Shown in pieces: positions 22,001 to 32,105 of a DNA stretch of 64,000 nucleotides. This DNA comes from Saposhnikovia divaricata (lineage: Eukaryota > Streptophyta > Magnoliopsida > Apiales > Apiaceae): assembly GCA_036435485.1 (NCBI GenBank), contig CM071600.1, positions 65,159,546-65,223,545 on the forward strand. The letters are read 5' to 3'. Below the pieces are notes generated by a model that saw only the letters and a list, made by a program, of their open reading frames with translations, was not told the origin of the DNA and did not search any database. Position 1 is the stretch's first letter. Every line of letters starts with the position of its first letter. Position numbers and translations under genes: made by a program.

Positions 22001-24419
22001 GATTCCTCCTAATCATCTCCCTTGTCTCGTTAGTAACTATTAACTGATATCTCCTTGATATTCTGTTTTAAACTATTTCTGAAATTCAATTTCCCTCCCT
22101 TTTTTTGTTCCATTTGGAAATTTTAGCAAAAATGACAAATATAACCTGTTTTTTTATAAAGTTTCACATTGATGCGGAACAAGGAATTAAAACATTAATT
22201 TGTTATTATTTTATGTTAATAATTAAGAATAGATTTTATTGTTATTTATTAGGTATTATTTATATTAGATAAATAGATTATTAAGAATATTGTAGATTAT
22301 AGGAATAGAATAATCAAAAGGATTTTGTTTCCTTTATTAGAAGATTTTTACTTGGCGACTAAGTTTAGGGATTTAGTTCTATGTAACATGTAAACTTTTA
22401 TTATTATGGAGACTGAGATTGATTAATTGAATTGAGATTGTTCTCTCTCTCGTTATGGGTTGCGATCCTACAAACTTCTCTTCTGCGGTTGAGAAATCCT
22501 AGGGTATCACCTTAGGCGTGGGTTTTCTGCGGTTAAACCACAAATATCTATCGTTTTTAACAGTTGTCCTGCATCACACATAAATAAAAATTGTGGAAAA
22601 TTGGCCAATTCTAACCTTTCCCATCTGCCATCCAGGAATGCATCGACCTATTAAGTATTGGGTGTTGTGCATTTTACATAGCTCTAGCTCTATTTATGTG
22701 TTGTTTTATATTCAAATACATGCCCTGCAGCTCTGCTTAAAGGCAAAAAAGATAACATGATCTGACAAAACCGCCTTTCTCTGCCAAAACCCTGTCACAC
22801 TTGAGCATGCTTAAATATAAGAATATGCATGATACACAATCATAAATTGCGTATTTCGTTTTTGTTTTTACTAGTTACTCTATTCCAAAATGCGTATTCA
22901 CTGATACTTCAATGTGGATTTGCGTGAACTAGTATAAAATACTCTACTATGAATTGCGTATTCTATATTACTCCACTGTAAATTGTGTATCCCGTGGGTT
23001 AAAGTTGGCGAAAAAATCAAAACCAGTTAGTTTTGTTAATTTTGTTTTAGAAAAAGGTTCAACTTGACACTTACCAGATATTTTATTATTTTTAAACCAT
23101 CTGGACTTATAGTTTTCCCATGCAGATGGCAGCGGAACATCATACAAACATTCGTTTACTGGCAGGTTTGTTCCATAATTATGCTTGTGTTTTACATTGT
23201 TTTTTTTTTTTTTATAAATTTTCTCTGTAAATATCCAAGTAAGCTTTCTCTTTTTTCTTTTCTTTTTTGTTATTTTATTTTACTTAGCTAGGAATTAGGA
23301 TATAGTGGTTGTATTTGGCTGCCATGATGATGTAAGGATATGGAGTTAGGCTCAGAAGTCATTTCTTAGTTGAGAACTGTGATCTTGTGAAGTTCAATTC
23401 CAGCCACCTAATTCACCATGTAGCTCTGATGTTGATAGGTTCAACATCATTATTTTAGGAACTGAATTTACTTGGTTGTTGTAGTTGATCTGCAACAAGA
23501 ATTGTGTTTTGTTATCTTAGTTGCTTCCTTCGTCTACACCATCTTCCACATCATTGAGTAATTTATTGTTGTAGTCGGGCATTATCTTAATCTCAAAACA
23601 GAAGTTACAAACGTAGACCACTGTCGGTTGATCACTTAAAATGAAAAGTAGACAAACTGGTGCAGGGAGTTTATTGACTCATAGATCATGAGCTCTTTTA
23701 TGTCATTTGAGCTGATTGTTAAAAACCTTGTCTCGTTGAGTCGGAGGTGGAGCCAGAATATTTATAAGGGTGAGCCAAATTGCAGTTGTAATTTTTAAAA
23801 TTGTTGAGGACTTGAGGGTGAGCTGAATTGTACTTTTAATATTTTAGGAGGCCTAATTATACTTGTTAACGGTTCAAAAAACAGAGTCTATTTAGTGATC
23901 TCTATTTGAGAAATTGAGGCTGCGCTGCCCCGCACTCTCGGCCTTAATTGCCTCCTACTCTGGTTGACTGTATGTATGTTTAAGAGTTAGAAAAGAGATT
24001 GTATGGTGCCCAATTTGCACTCCTCTAAGAGTAGCATTGCCATTCGTAAAATAAAGATTAAAAGTTTTCTATATTCATGTTGCATTTTAGAGAGCGGCTC
24101 TTAGATGCTTTCATTTGGAGGTTAATACGATATGATCTTTTTGTAGAATGAAGACTGAAATTTGAGTTACAGCGATATCTCTTCATGTTTCAGAATACTT
24201 TGTCATCCTCACTGAAGGACAAGTTGATCATGTAAATATTTCTGATGTTCGAATACTTTCTTGCAGCTACTAAAACTCATGTATCATGTCCCTGTGACTG
24301 GTGGTTACCATCAAGGTGTGTGGGCTAGGATTGGAAAGGCGGTTATTCCATTAGTGCATCGCTACGCCCCATTCTTGGACAGTCCAATTTCTGCAATGCA
24401 GAGGTGGTGGTTGAGGTAG
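19021..24419 (+). CDS. TMEM33/Pom33-like ER or nuclear-envelope membrane protein, nine exons
   Basis: Exons: 19021-19200, 19533-19647, 19761-19861, 20321-20446, 20550-20670, 20776-20860, 21915-22028, 23126-23165, 24267-24419. All have GT-AG introns and phases agree, giving 1035 nt and 344 residues. The N-terminal 60 residues are acidic (YDYDNDSKWSDYWSNILIPP). Residues about 65-120 are Ser/Thr/Pro-rich and probably disordered. From about 130 there are several hydrophobic segments (VFVVAVLAVFPLVP; FIYFVYCLPFV; IGIGFLLIISLVS) ending in SAMQRWWLR. I recall plant homologues with this layout, sometimes mislabelled as dihydroflavonol reductase. Membership of the TMEM33/Tts1 family, which shapes ER tubules and associates with nuclear pores in other eukaryotes, is from memory. 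Intron 7 carries a solo LTR. No coding lesions are seen, so the gene looks functional. Confidence 0.85.
22170..22576. mobile_element. Solo LTR in intron 7
   Basis: 407 bp with inverted termini TGATGC..GCATCA, flanked by the perfect 5-bp target duplication cacat (22165-22169 and 22577-22581). No internal retrotransposon sequence is present, as expected after LTR-LTR recombination. Confidence 0.85.
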
Positions 24420-25052
24420 AAGTTCTGAAAGAAGGTAGAAAGCAAGGCTTTCTTGTAGAACGGAGTGACAGACCCTAAAGACAGATGTAACAGTACTATA
24501 ATTGCGACTGTTGGATATTCTATTAGAAAAAGGATAATTCCTCTAGATATCAGAGCATAGTCTATAATTTTCATGTTTAGTAATATACAATGAAATGAGA
24601 TATCATTGAACTCAGCAGAGATCATAAAATTTTCAGAGTTCAAATCTTCTACCCTATAAAATATTCTCCCATTTTTTGTTATGATAATTGTTTTGAGCAA
24701 GTGTGGAAAAGTTTCGTATTGGTTTTATGGCAGTTTGGTGTAATCATGATTAGAATAGCAGTCAAATATAAGTTATGCTGCCATACTTGGATTACCAAAT
24801 ACTCGGCAATTCGATCAAACTAAATATTTTTTTAAGGTAAATTTTTATATTTGTATTGGAATAGAATGAGGAGACTCGGTGGAACTTTTCCGCTTCTTCT
24901 CTTCGCATGGTGGCAAGTTCAGTATTACAAATTATAGGCAATTCGATCAAATTGTTGAAAAATTGATCGAGTACCTTTCCTGCGATCTCCATACGAAGAT
25001 CTTCGCTGAAGTTTTAGCAAATGAAAATATCATTACAGATACTACATTTAAA
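24420..25052. other. Downstream region of the TMEM33-like gene
   Basis: Probable 3' UTR followed by spacer. A direct repeat ggcaattcgatcaaa occurs at about 24805 and 24937. No gene recognised. Confidence 0.4.
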
Positions 25053-25158
25053 GAGTTAAATCTATTTCGCATCCCTTTGGTTTTGACCAACTGCATTTTT
25101 TACCCATACTTAAAATGCAGTTGGCCGAAACTAAAGGGATGCGAAATGGAATTAACTC
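25053..25158 (+). repeat. Near-perfect hairpin, 47-nt arms, 12-nt loop
   Basis: The left arm 25053-25099 pairs with the right arm 25112-25158. The inner 36 positions match at 33 and the outer 11 at 9. It could be a very small MITE or a young MIRNA precursor. Confidence 0.75.
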
Positions 25159-25287
25159 ACATTTAAATTACGTATTTGTGATCATACTCTAGTAAAATTC
25201 CATGTTTTATTAATTAAAAAATTAGAACCGTCCTCAAATTTATCTGTCAATTGAGTTAGTTTTGGGATTGTCTTTTACGACCACAAA

Positions 25288-25681
25288 TCTATATCAATAC
25301 TTACTATACTATGATAAGCAAAAATTGATATATTTTGTAATTTGATTTTAATTATTCCTTTCATTCACAATCATTGGATCGGTAACTCAAATAGATAATA
25401 ATCGTTGGATACAATACTAAAAGTTGTTATAATAGTTGTTATATATAAAAATCTAAGGTTCGAATTCCGTCAATAACATTTTTGTTTAAAATCAATACTA
25501 AAAGTTGTTACATAGAAAGGTTGAAGGTTCGATTACCGTCAACAACATATTAATTTGGATTTAATACTAAAATTTGTTAATTAAAAATGTGAAATATTTA
25601 TAATATTATGTAACTACACTATAAATAAATTAATAAAAAAAAGTTAAAAATAACCCGTGCAGAGCACGGGTTATAAACTAG
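25288..25681 (+). mobile_element. Non-autonomous Helitron (family 1)
   Basis: Starts TCTATATCAATAC after host A. It ends with a hairpin (AACCCGTGC-aga-GCACGGGTT), then ataaa and CTAG before host T. This is the Helitron signature of 5' TC, a 3' hairpin, CTRR and insertion between A and T. A same-family copy lies on the other strand at 56884-57327. Confidence 0.82.
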
Positions 25682-25683
25682 TA

Positions 25684-26073
25684 CTCCCTCTGTCTCTTTT
25701 TTCTTTTTCGATTTCGTGAATGACACAAGTTTTAAGAAAATTAGCTGCTCCTCTGTTCTGTTTCTGATAGCCCACGTGATTCTGGCATGTGTACTAATGC
25801 AAGTAGCCATAACTTCAAGTCATGGTAGCAATAAGTAGCCGTGACTTCAAGTCACGGTAGCAATGTAGAGGGAATCTTGCATTAAATATTGTTTTTTTAT
25901 GGAGTAGTGGGTAATGAATATTTTTTTTTTTATAAAGTAGTGGATATTGAATATTATTTTTTATGGAGTAGTGGGTATTGAATATTGTTTTTTATGACTT
26001 AAAATAGAAACAGAAAGAGTTATTCGAATTGCCTTAAAAGGAAAGAAGGAAAAGTATTAAAAGACAGAGGAAG
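25684..26073. mobile_element. Stowaway-like MITE
   Basis: Terminal inverted repeats ctccctctgtct and agacagaggaag with TA on both sides (25682-25683 and 26074-26075). The ctccctc-type ends are typical of plant Tc1/mariner-related MITEs. Inside are three tandem copies of a unit containing gagtagtgggta. Confidence 0.75.
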
Positions 26074-26086
26074 TATGTATAATAGC

Positions 26087-26548
26087 ACGAGATTGGAGAG
26101 ACTTTGAGACTTTCACTCAGAAACTTCAAAATATGTTTTTTTTAATTTTTCACATTTTTTATTTTTCTATTAAAATAATTTCTTTTCATTTAATAGCATT
26201 TTAATTAATTATTAATTGTATCTATTAAATATATATTGAATACACTTTATTTTATATTTAATATAAATTTTTAGTAATCTTTATTAGATTATTATAATTA
26301 TTATATTAATATAAAATATTAATTATCTATATAAAAGTAAAATTATTTTAAGATAAAATTAAACTATTTATATCATCCATTTTTGATCCTTATTCAAAAT
26401 CACTATAATTTTTTCGGCAATAATAGATAGAAGATTTTAATTTTTTGATAAATTCGTAATCATTGACCATGAGAATCATGATGAGATATAGAAGTTTATA
26501 AAATTTTCAATTAACATCCACAATTTAAACATAAATAATTATGTAGAA
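26087..26548. repeat. Dispersed repeat unit, copy A, left part
   Basis: From gattggagag onward this matches copy B (30434-30477 plus 31620-32105). It continues after the Helitron at 28396-28460. The unit is AT-rich and its class is unknown. Confidence 0.8.
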
Positions 26549-28395
26549 TCATCAATATCTATATATAAAGGAGGATAGCGGGAGCTTAGGTGGCGCCTCT
26601 AAGATCGCTTCGATTTATTTTTCTAATTTTTATAGAGTTTCATAATTTTTATAGAGTTTGAGAGTTTTAAATATTAATAAATAATAATTTTTTAAAATCT
26701 AACTATTACTAATTTTAATGATTAAGGTTTACGAACAAACGCCTACCCCCACCCTTTATTAAATAAAATCAATCATCAATATATGGCGCTCTAAGATCGT
26801 CTCAATCTATTTTTCCAATTTTCTAGAATTTTAGAATTTTAAACACTAATAAATACAAAAATATCAATTAACATATTAGAAGTAGAATAGGTGTTTGAAT
26901 TTATAAAGAAGAAGAGTTCGAATTTATAGGGAAGACATATGATTAGAAGTTCTATTGTAAGTATAATAAGTATTTATAAGGCATACGATTAAAAGTTTTA
27001 TTGGAAGTAGAATAGGAGTTCGAATTTATAAAGAATAAGAGTTCGAATTTATCAAAAAAATATATAAATAAACGTTGTACTAGAAGTTGAATAGGTGTTT
27101 GAATATATAGAGTAGAAATATAATTAAATATTTTATAGAAAGTACGATCTTCTTAAATTATATATTTTTTATATAAGTTAATTATACTTATATTAGGAAA
27201 ATTTATTCCTAAATCCAATACTATTGTCATAAAAAAAGTCACCGTATTTTAAAAAAAAAAGAATTGATGTGTTAACATAATTCACCGTATTTAAAAAGAA
27301 AAGAATTGATGTGTTAACATAATAAAAGAACAATACAGGAGTATCTATAATATAAAGAGAAAATAAGATGTGTTTTCATTTTCTAAAACTCCAAAAATTT
27401 TAGAAAGTCTAGAGAAAGTATAAATTGGAATTCACTCTATTTTTAGGTTTTGATTTTAAGGAAAAAAATTGTTGTGTAAGATAAGTATCATCAATAATAT
27501 GTAATGAAGTTGGAATTTCGATCCCAAACGAGAGCGGCTCGAAACATGTTTAACGGGAAGACGACTCACTATAAAAGATTGTACTAGCTATTAAAATACC
27601 ATATTGATGTTATAAATTTTATTTTATTTTTAGGATTTGATTTTTATGGATAAACATTATCATACAAGTAATATATGTAAAAGTTAGGTTTTTGATCTTA
27701 ACGAGAGAGCGGATCAATAGTAATAACCGTGTTTAACAAGAAAGCGGTTTATTAAATAAGACCGTATAAAAAGTGTTTAAATATATAATACATAAAATAA
27801 AATGTTTTATTGGAAGTAGAATACGAGGACGGTGGAGACGTTATATACGATTTTTTTAAAACTATACATCTTTTTTCCTAAAAATCCTTTATTTTAACTT
27901 TTTTATACAAGTTTATCTATAATATACAGAAAATATAAGATGTATTTTCATCTTTTAAAACTCTATAAATATTAGAAAGTTTAAAGAATATAAAAATTGG
28001 AATTTACTCTCTTTATATAGTGAAGTTAGAATTTCGGTTTCAAATAAGAGCGGCTCGAAACGTATTTAACGGGAAGAGGGCTAGCTAGAAAAGATTGTAT
28101 TAGCTATTAGAATTTGATACTGTAGTCATATTTTTTTTTTTATTTTTACGGTTCGATTTTATGGATAAAAAAATATTATATAAGTCTTTATAATATATGT
28201 TAACAAGTTGGGATTTCGGTTTTAACGAGAGAGCGGCTCAATCGACAGAATCGTATTTAACAAGAAATTGGTTCATTAGAGAAGATTATTTAATTATTAA
28301 AATTTAATATTAATATTATAATATAACGTAAATGTTTGAATTTTTTTAAAAATAAAAATTGTAATGCCACCGCGAAGCGCGGCTTTATCAACTAG
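26549..28395 (+). mobile_element. Non-autonomous Helitron (family 2), ends defined by a paralogous empty site
   Basis: 1847 bp. It starts TCATCAATATC after host A26548 and ends with a hairpin CCGCG-aag-CGCGG, then ctttatcaa and CTAG before host T28396. The paralogous unit at about 31995-32050 reads straight through the junction as tagaatttactttta, matching host A joined to host T. No helicase or Rep ORF is visible, so it is non-autonomous. Internally it contains several degenerate repeats with gagagcggctc-like blocks. Confidence 0.9.
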
Positions 28396-28460
28396 TTTAC
28401 TTTTACACATGAACAAGTTTACATACAAATGTGACTAATTCGATTAAATTGAACCAACCC

Positions 28461-29181
28461 AATATATATACTAACAACAGGTGAATGAGTAAATAACATG
28501 GTAGTTCAGAATTTGTACAAGACAATTTTTTAATATTATTGTGCACACACCTCCTAGAAAGATAGTGCTCATAACTATCTAACATCGATTCCTAGTTAGA
28601 ACATAGTTTTTAAACTTTGTATATACAACACTACTATTTACTTTATCAAGAGTTAAAAGATCATAAGTCTAATCAACTTTCAGTTGCATACTATCGGTTG
28701 CATGTCAATTGCTAGTCATCAATCCACTTCCTCGTTAATTTTTTTTGGTATTTTGAAGCAATATGCTCCTGTTATTTTCTTTGTTTTTTTAGATCTTTCC
28801 TTCCTTCATATTTACTATTTTTTTTTCTACTTTTTATGTTTTCAATTTCTATTTTTATCTTTTCAATTTTTAATATCATGTTAAAACTGTAGTAGTTAAT
28901 TTTTAGGAAAAGAGCATGAGTAAAAAAATTAATAAACAAAAGTTTAAATTAGAAAATTCATTAAAAATTTTGAATTAAAGAATTTTTTAGTCATATCTGT
29001 GAGGGAGATTACGGCTAACTGAATCCTATTTGAAGTGTATAGGATATTTTTCCATTTTTTTCTAAATATTAATATAATGTTATAATAATATATTATACTC
29101 TCTTTGTCTCACCCATTTGTTTACATGTGAATTAGTACGTGGGTTAAAAAAAACTGAGTAAAATGGTAGGATCAATCTATA
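28461..29181. other. AT-rich spacer
   Basis: No gene seen. At about 29096-29112 actctctttgtctcac resembles a degraded end of a Stowaway-like MITE. Confidence 0.4.
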
Positions 29182-30207
29182 TCTATACTATATTATAATA
29201 ACTGGAACATTGAAAATTTGGTCGATCAGTACGGTACTTTGTGTTTTTACTCAATTACCCTTATTTAATTATTATTTACTTATTTTCGTTTATTTTGGTA
29301 CATATTTATTTTGTAGTTACGGGTTATAAAACAAAATAATGATATTATAGTTCCTAATAACTTAACAATTACCTTTTGAACTAATCTATACTATATTATA
29401 ATAACCGGAACATTGAAAGTTCGGTCAGTCGGTACGGTACTTTGTATTTTTACTTAATTATCCTTATATACTTAATAATTATTTACTTATTTTCGTTTAT
29501 TTTTGTACATATTTATTTTGTAGTTATGGGTTATAAAATAAAGAGTTAATTGCAAAAAAGTGGTCAGACTTTACACTCATTTTCAAAAAAGTGACCAGAC
29601 TTTCAATTTTACAAAATGGTGGTCGGACTTGCCTTTTTCCTTTCAAATAAGTGGTTGGAGGCGATTTTCAGTTTTTTTGGCAGAGGTAAAATGGGAAAAT
29701 ATGTTATTTTACTAAAAAGAAAAATGCTAGAGATCCCAAAAATTGTCCAAAAAATCCCCAAATTAATATGTATCACCATATAATTGGTTATATTCGTAAT
29801 AATAATAATGCCCCCCAATATATGCACATAAATCTACTAATTAAATCTTGACAACTCATATTTATGGATTTTTTTTGTGAATTGATGTGCATACATGGGG
29901 GGCATTATTATTATTACGAATGTAACCAATCATATGATGACACATATTAATTTGGGGATTTTTTTGGACAATTTTTGGGGTCACTAACATTTTTTCCCAT
30001 TTTACCCCTGCCAAAAAGCTGAAAATCGCCTCCAGCCACCTTTTTGGAAAGAAAAAGGCAAGTCTGACCACCATTTTGCAAAATTTAAATCCTGACCACT
30101 TTTTTGAAAATGATTGTAAAATCTATCGACTTGTTTGCAATTAACTCTAAAATAAAATAATGATATTATAGTTCTAATAACTTACCAATTACCTTTTCAA
30201 CTAAAAC
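29182..30207 (+). repeat. 203-bp tandem duplication with Helitron-like ends, second copy interrupted by a MITE
   Basis: Copy 1 is 29182-29384 and copy 2 is 29385-29542 plus 30157-30207. Each begins TCTATACTATATTATAATAA and ends near CTAA. Copy 1 provides the uninterrupted version of the site hit by the MITE at 29543. Confidence 0.8.
29543..30147. mobile_element. Mutator-like foldback MITE with 9-bp target duplication
   Basis: 605 bp. Ends gagttaattgc and gcaattaactc, with long inverted arms of well over 150 bp (for example ggcagaggtaaaatggg against cccattttacccctgcc). Flanked by taaaataaa at 29534-29542 and 30148-30156. A 9-bp duplication is typical of Mutator-like elements. Confidence 0.9.
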
Positions 30208-30477
30208 ATAATACATTTTCTAATTTTTCTTACTAAAACCTTTCATTTTCCAAAAACATCATGGATCATTTAATGTGAGTTATGTGGAGCAAAGTAATGG
30301 ATTTAGTTAAATTTTAATATTTTTGGAAACTTTAAAAATGTAAAAAATTGAGAAGGACGCCTACATAAAAAAATGTGAAAAATGGATTGAACGGATGAAA
30401 TATCCACACACACATATATATAAAATAAATAATAGGAGATTGGAGAGTCTTTCACTCAGAAACTTCAATATATTTTT

Positions 30478-31619
30478 GAGTTTTTTTGATAAATATATAT
30501 AAAAAGTAAATTTTTGCAATTTTACTTTTGTTAAGAAAAGCTATTTGCAATTTTACTAAACTAAGTTTCAAAATTGAAAAAATATTACAAATTAGGACAC
30601 CCCTTCCCCCCTCCCCAGCCTGCCCAGCTTTGATACCAGCTTCGACACACTTTTTTTTTATTTTTTTTTAAGGTGGGATGCTTTTGGTGGATTTGGGTTG
30701 TAAGGCCCCGCATGGGCAACCACATTCAACTGAATGCAACCACATGTAAATTTTTTTTAAAGGTGGGATGCTTTTGGTGGATTTGGGCTGCAAGGCCCTG
30801 CAGGGACAACCACATTCAACTTAATGCAACCACATGCAACTGAATTTCTGATTGCAAATTCCATTTTTCAGTTGTCATTTTCGACCTTTTTTTTAACTCT
30901 ATAATCGACCTCTTTTTTGAATTATATATATATATATATAGTTCAAAAAAGAGGTCGAAAATGACAACTGAAAAATGAAATTTTCTTATGCAACTGAATG
31001 CAACCACATGCAACTGAATGCAACTTTCGTTTTTCAATTGCATTCAGTTGAATATGGTCCCTGGCGGGGCCTTGCAACCCAAATCCATCAAAATCACCCC
31101 ACCTTTTTTAAAAAAAAAGTTGCATGTGGTTGCATTCAGCTGAATATGGTCCCTGGCGGGGCCTTGGAACCCAAATCCATCAAAATCACACCACCTTTTT
31201 TAAAAAAAAAGTTGCATGTGGTTGCATTCAGTTGAATATGGTCCTGGCGGGGCCTTGCAACACAAATCCACCAAAATCACCCCACCTTAAAAAAAAAAGT
31301 TGAATGTGGTTGCATTCAGTTGAATATGATTGCTCCTGCGGGGCCTTGCAACCCAAATCCACCAAAATCATCCGACCTTAAAAAAAAGTGTCAAAAGGAA
31401 GAAGGCAGGCCTGCCCAGGAAGAAGGCAGGCGGGCAGGCTGGGCAGCAGGGGGGAGGGGGGGAAGGGTTGCCCTAATTTGTAATATTTTTTTCAATTTTG
31501 AAACTTAGTTTAGTAAAATTGCAATTAAGAAAGTATAAGATAGTAAATATGCAATTAATTAGAGAAGATGGTATTGTTGCAAATAGAAATTTTAAATCTA
31601 GTATTTTTGGTAAATGTCC
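30478..31619. mobile_element. Large foldback element, Mutator-like, with GC-richer internal repeats
   Basis: 1142 bp, flanked by tatattttt at 30469-30477 and 31620-31628. About 52 bp at roughly 30548-30600 is the reverse complement of about 31473-31527. Inside, units of about 90 bp (caaccacattcaactgaatg and variants, plus ggcggggccttg) run in one orientation at about 30665-30835 and in the other at about 31020-31380. They meet at a central palindrome around tatatatatatata (30925-30942). No transposase is seen. Confidence 0.8.
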
Positions 31620-32105
31620 TATATTTTTCTTGATTTTTTTGTTAAAATAATTTCCTTGCATTTAATAGCATTTTAATTAGTAATTTATTGTACATATTAA
31701 ATATATATTAAATACATTTTATTTTATATTTAATATAAAATTTTAAAAGTCTTTATTAGAACAATATAATTATTATATTTATATAAAATATTAATTATCT
31801 GTATAAAAGTACAATTATTTCAAGATAAAATGATAAAATAAATTATTTATATCGTCCATTTCCATTCCTTAGTCAAAATCACTGCAATATTTTTCGGCAA
31901 CAATAAATAGACGATTTTAACTTTTTTATAAATTCGTAATCAGTGACCGTGAGAATCAAGATAAGATATGGAAATATATATAAATTTTCCAATTAACATC
32001 CACAATTTAAATACAAGTAATATTGTAGAATTTACTTTTACATATGAATAAATTACACACAAGGTGTGATCAACTCGATTAAATTGAATAAACCCAACCC
32101 ATTTT
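31620..32105. repeat. Dispersed repeat unit, copy B, right part
   Basis: Matches 26140-26548 and 28396-28460, and contains the empty site for the family 2 Helitron at the join tagaa|tttactttt (about 32030). Confidence 0.8.

Noticed and set aside
19021..24419. Dihydroflavonol reductase-like enzyme, as similar plant proteins are sometimes labelled
   Set aside because: No Rossmann dinucleotide-binding motif. The protein has several membrane segments instead.
31320..31508. Short ORF with a Glu/Arg/Gly-rich end
   Set aside because: It is translation of the G-rich arm of the foldback element.
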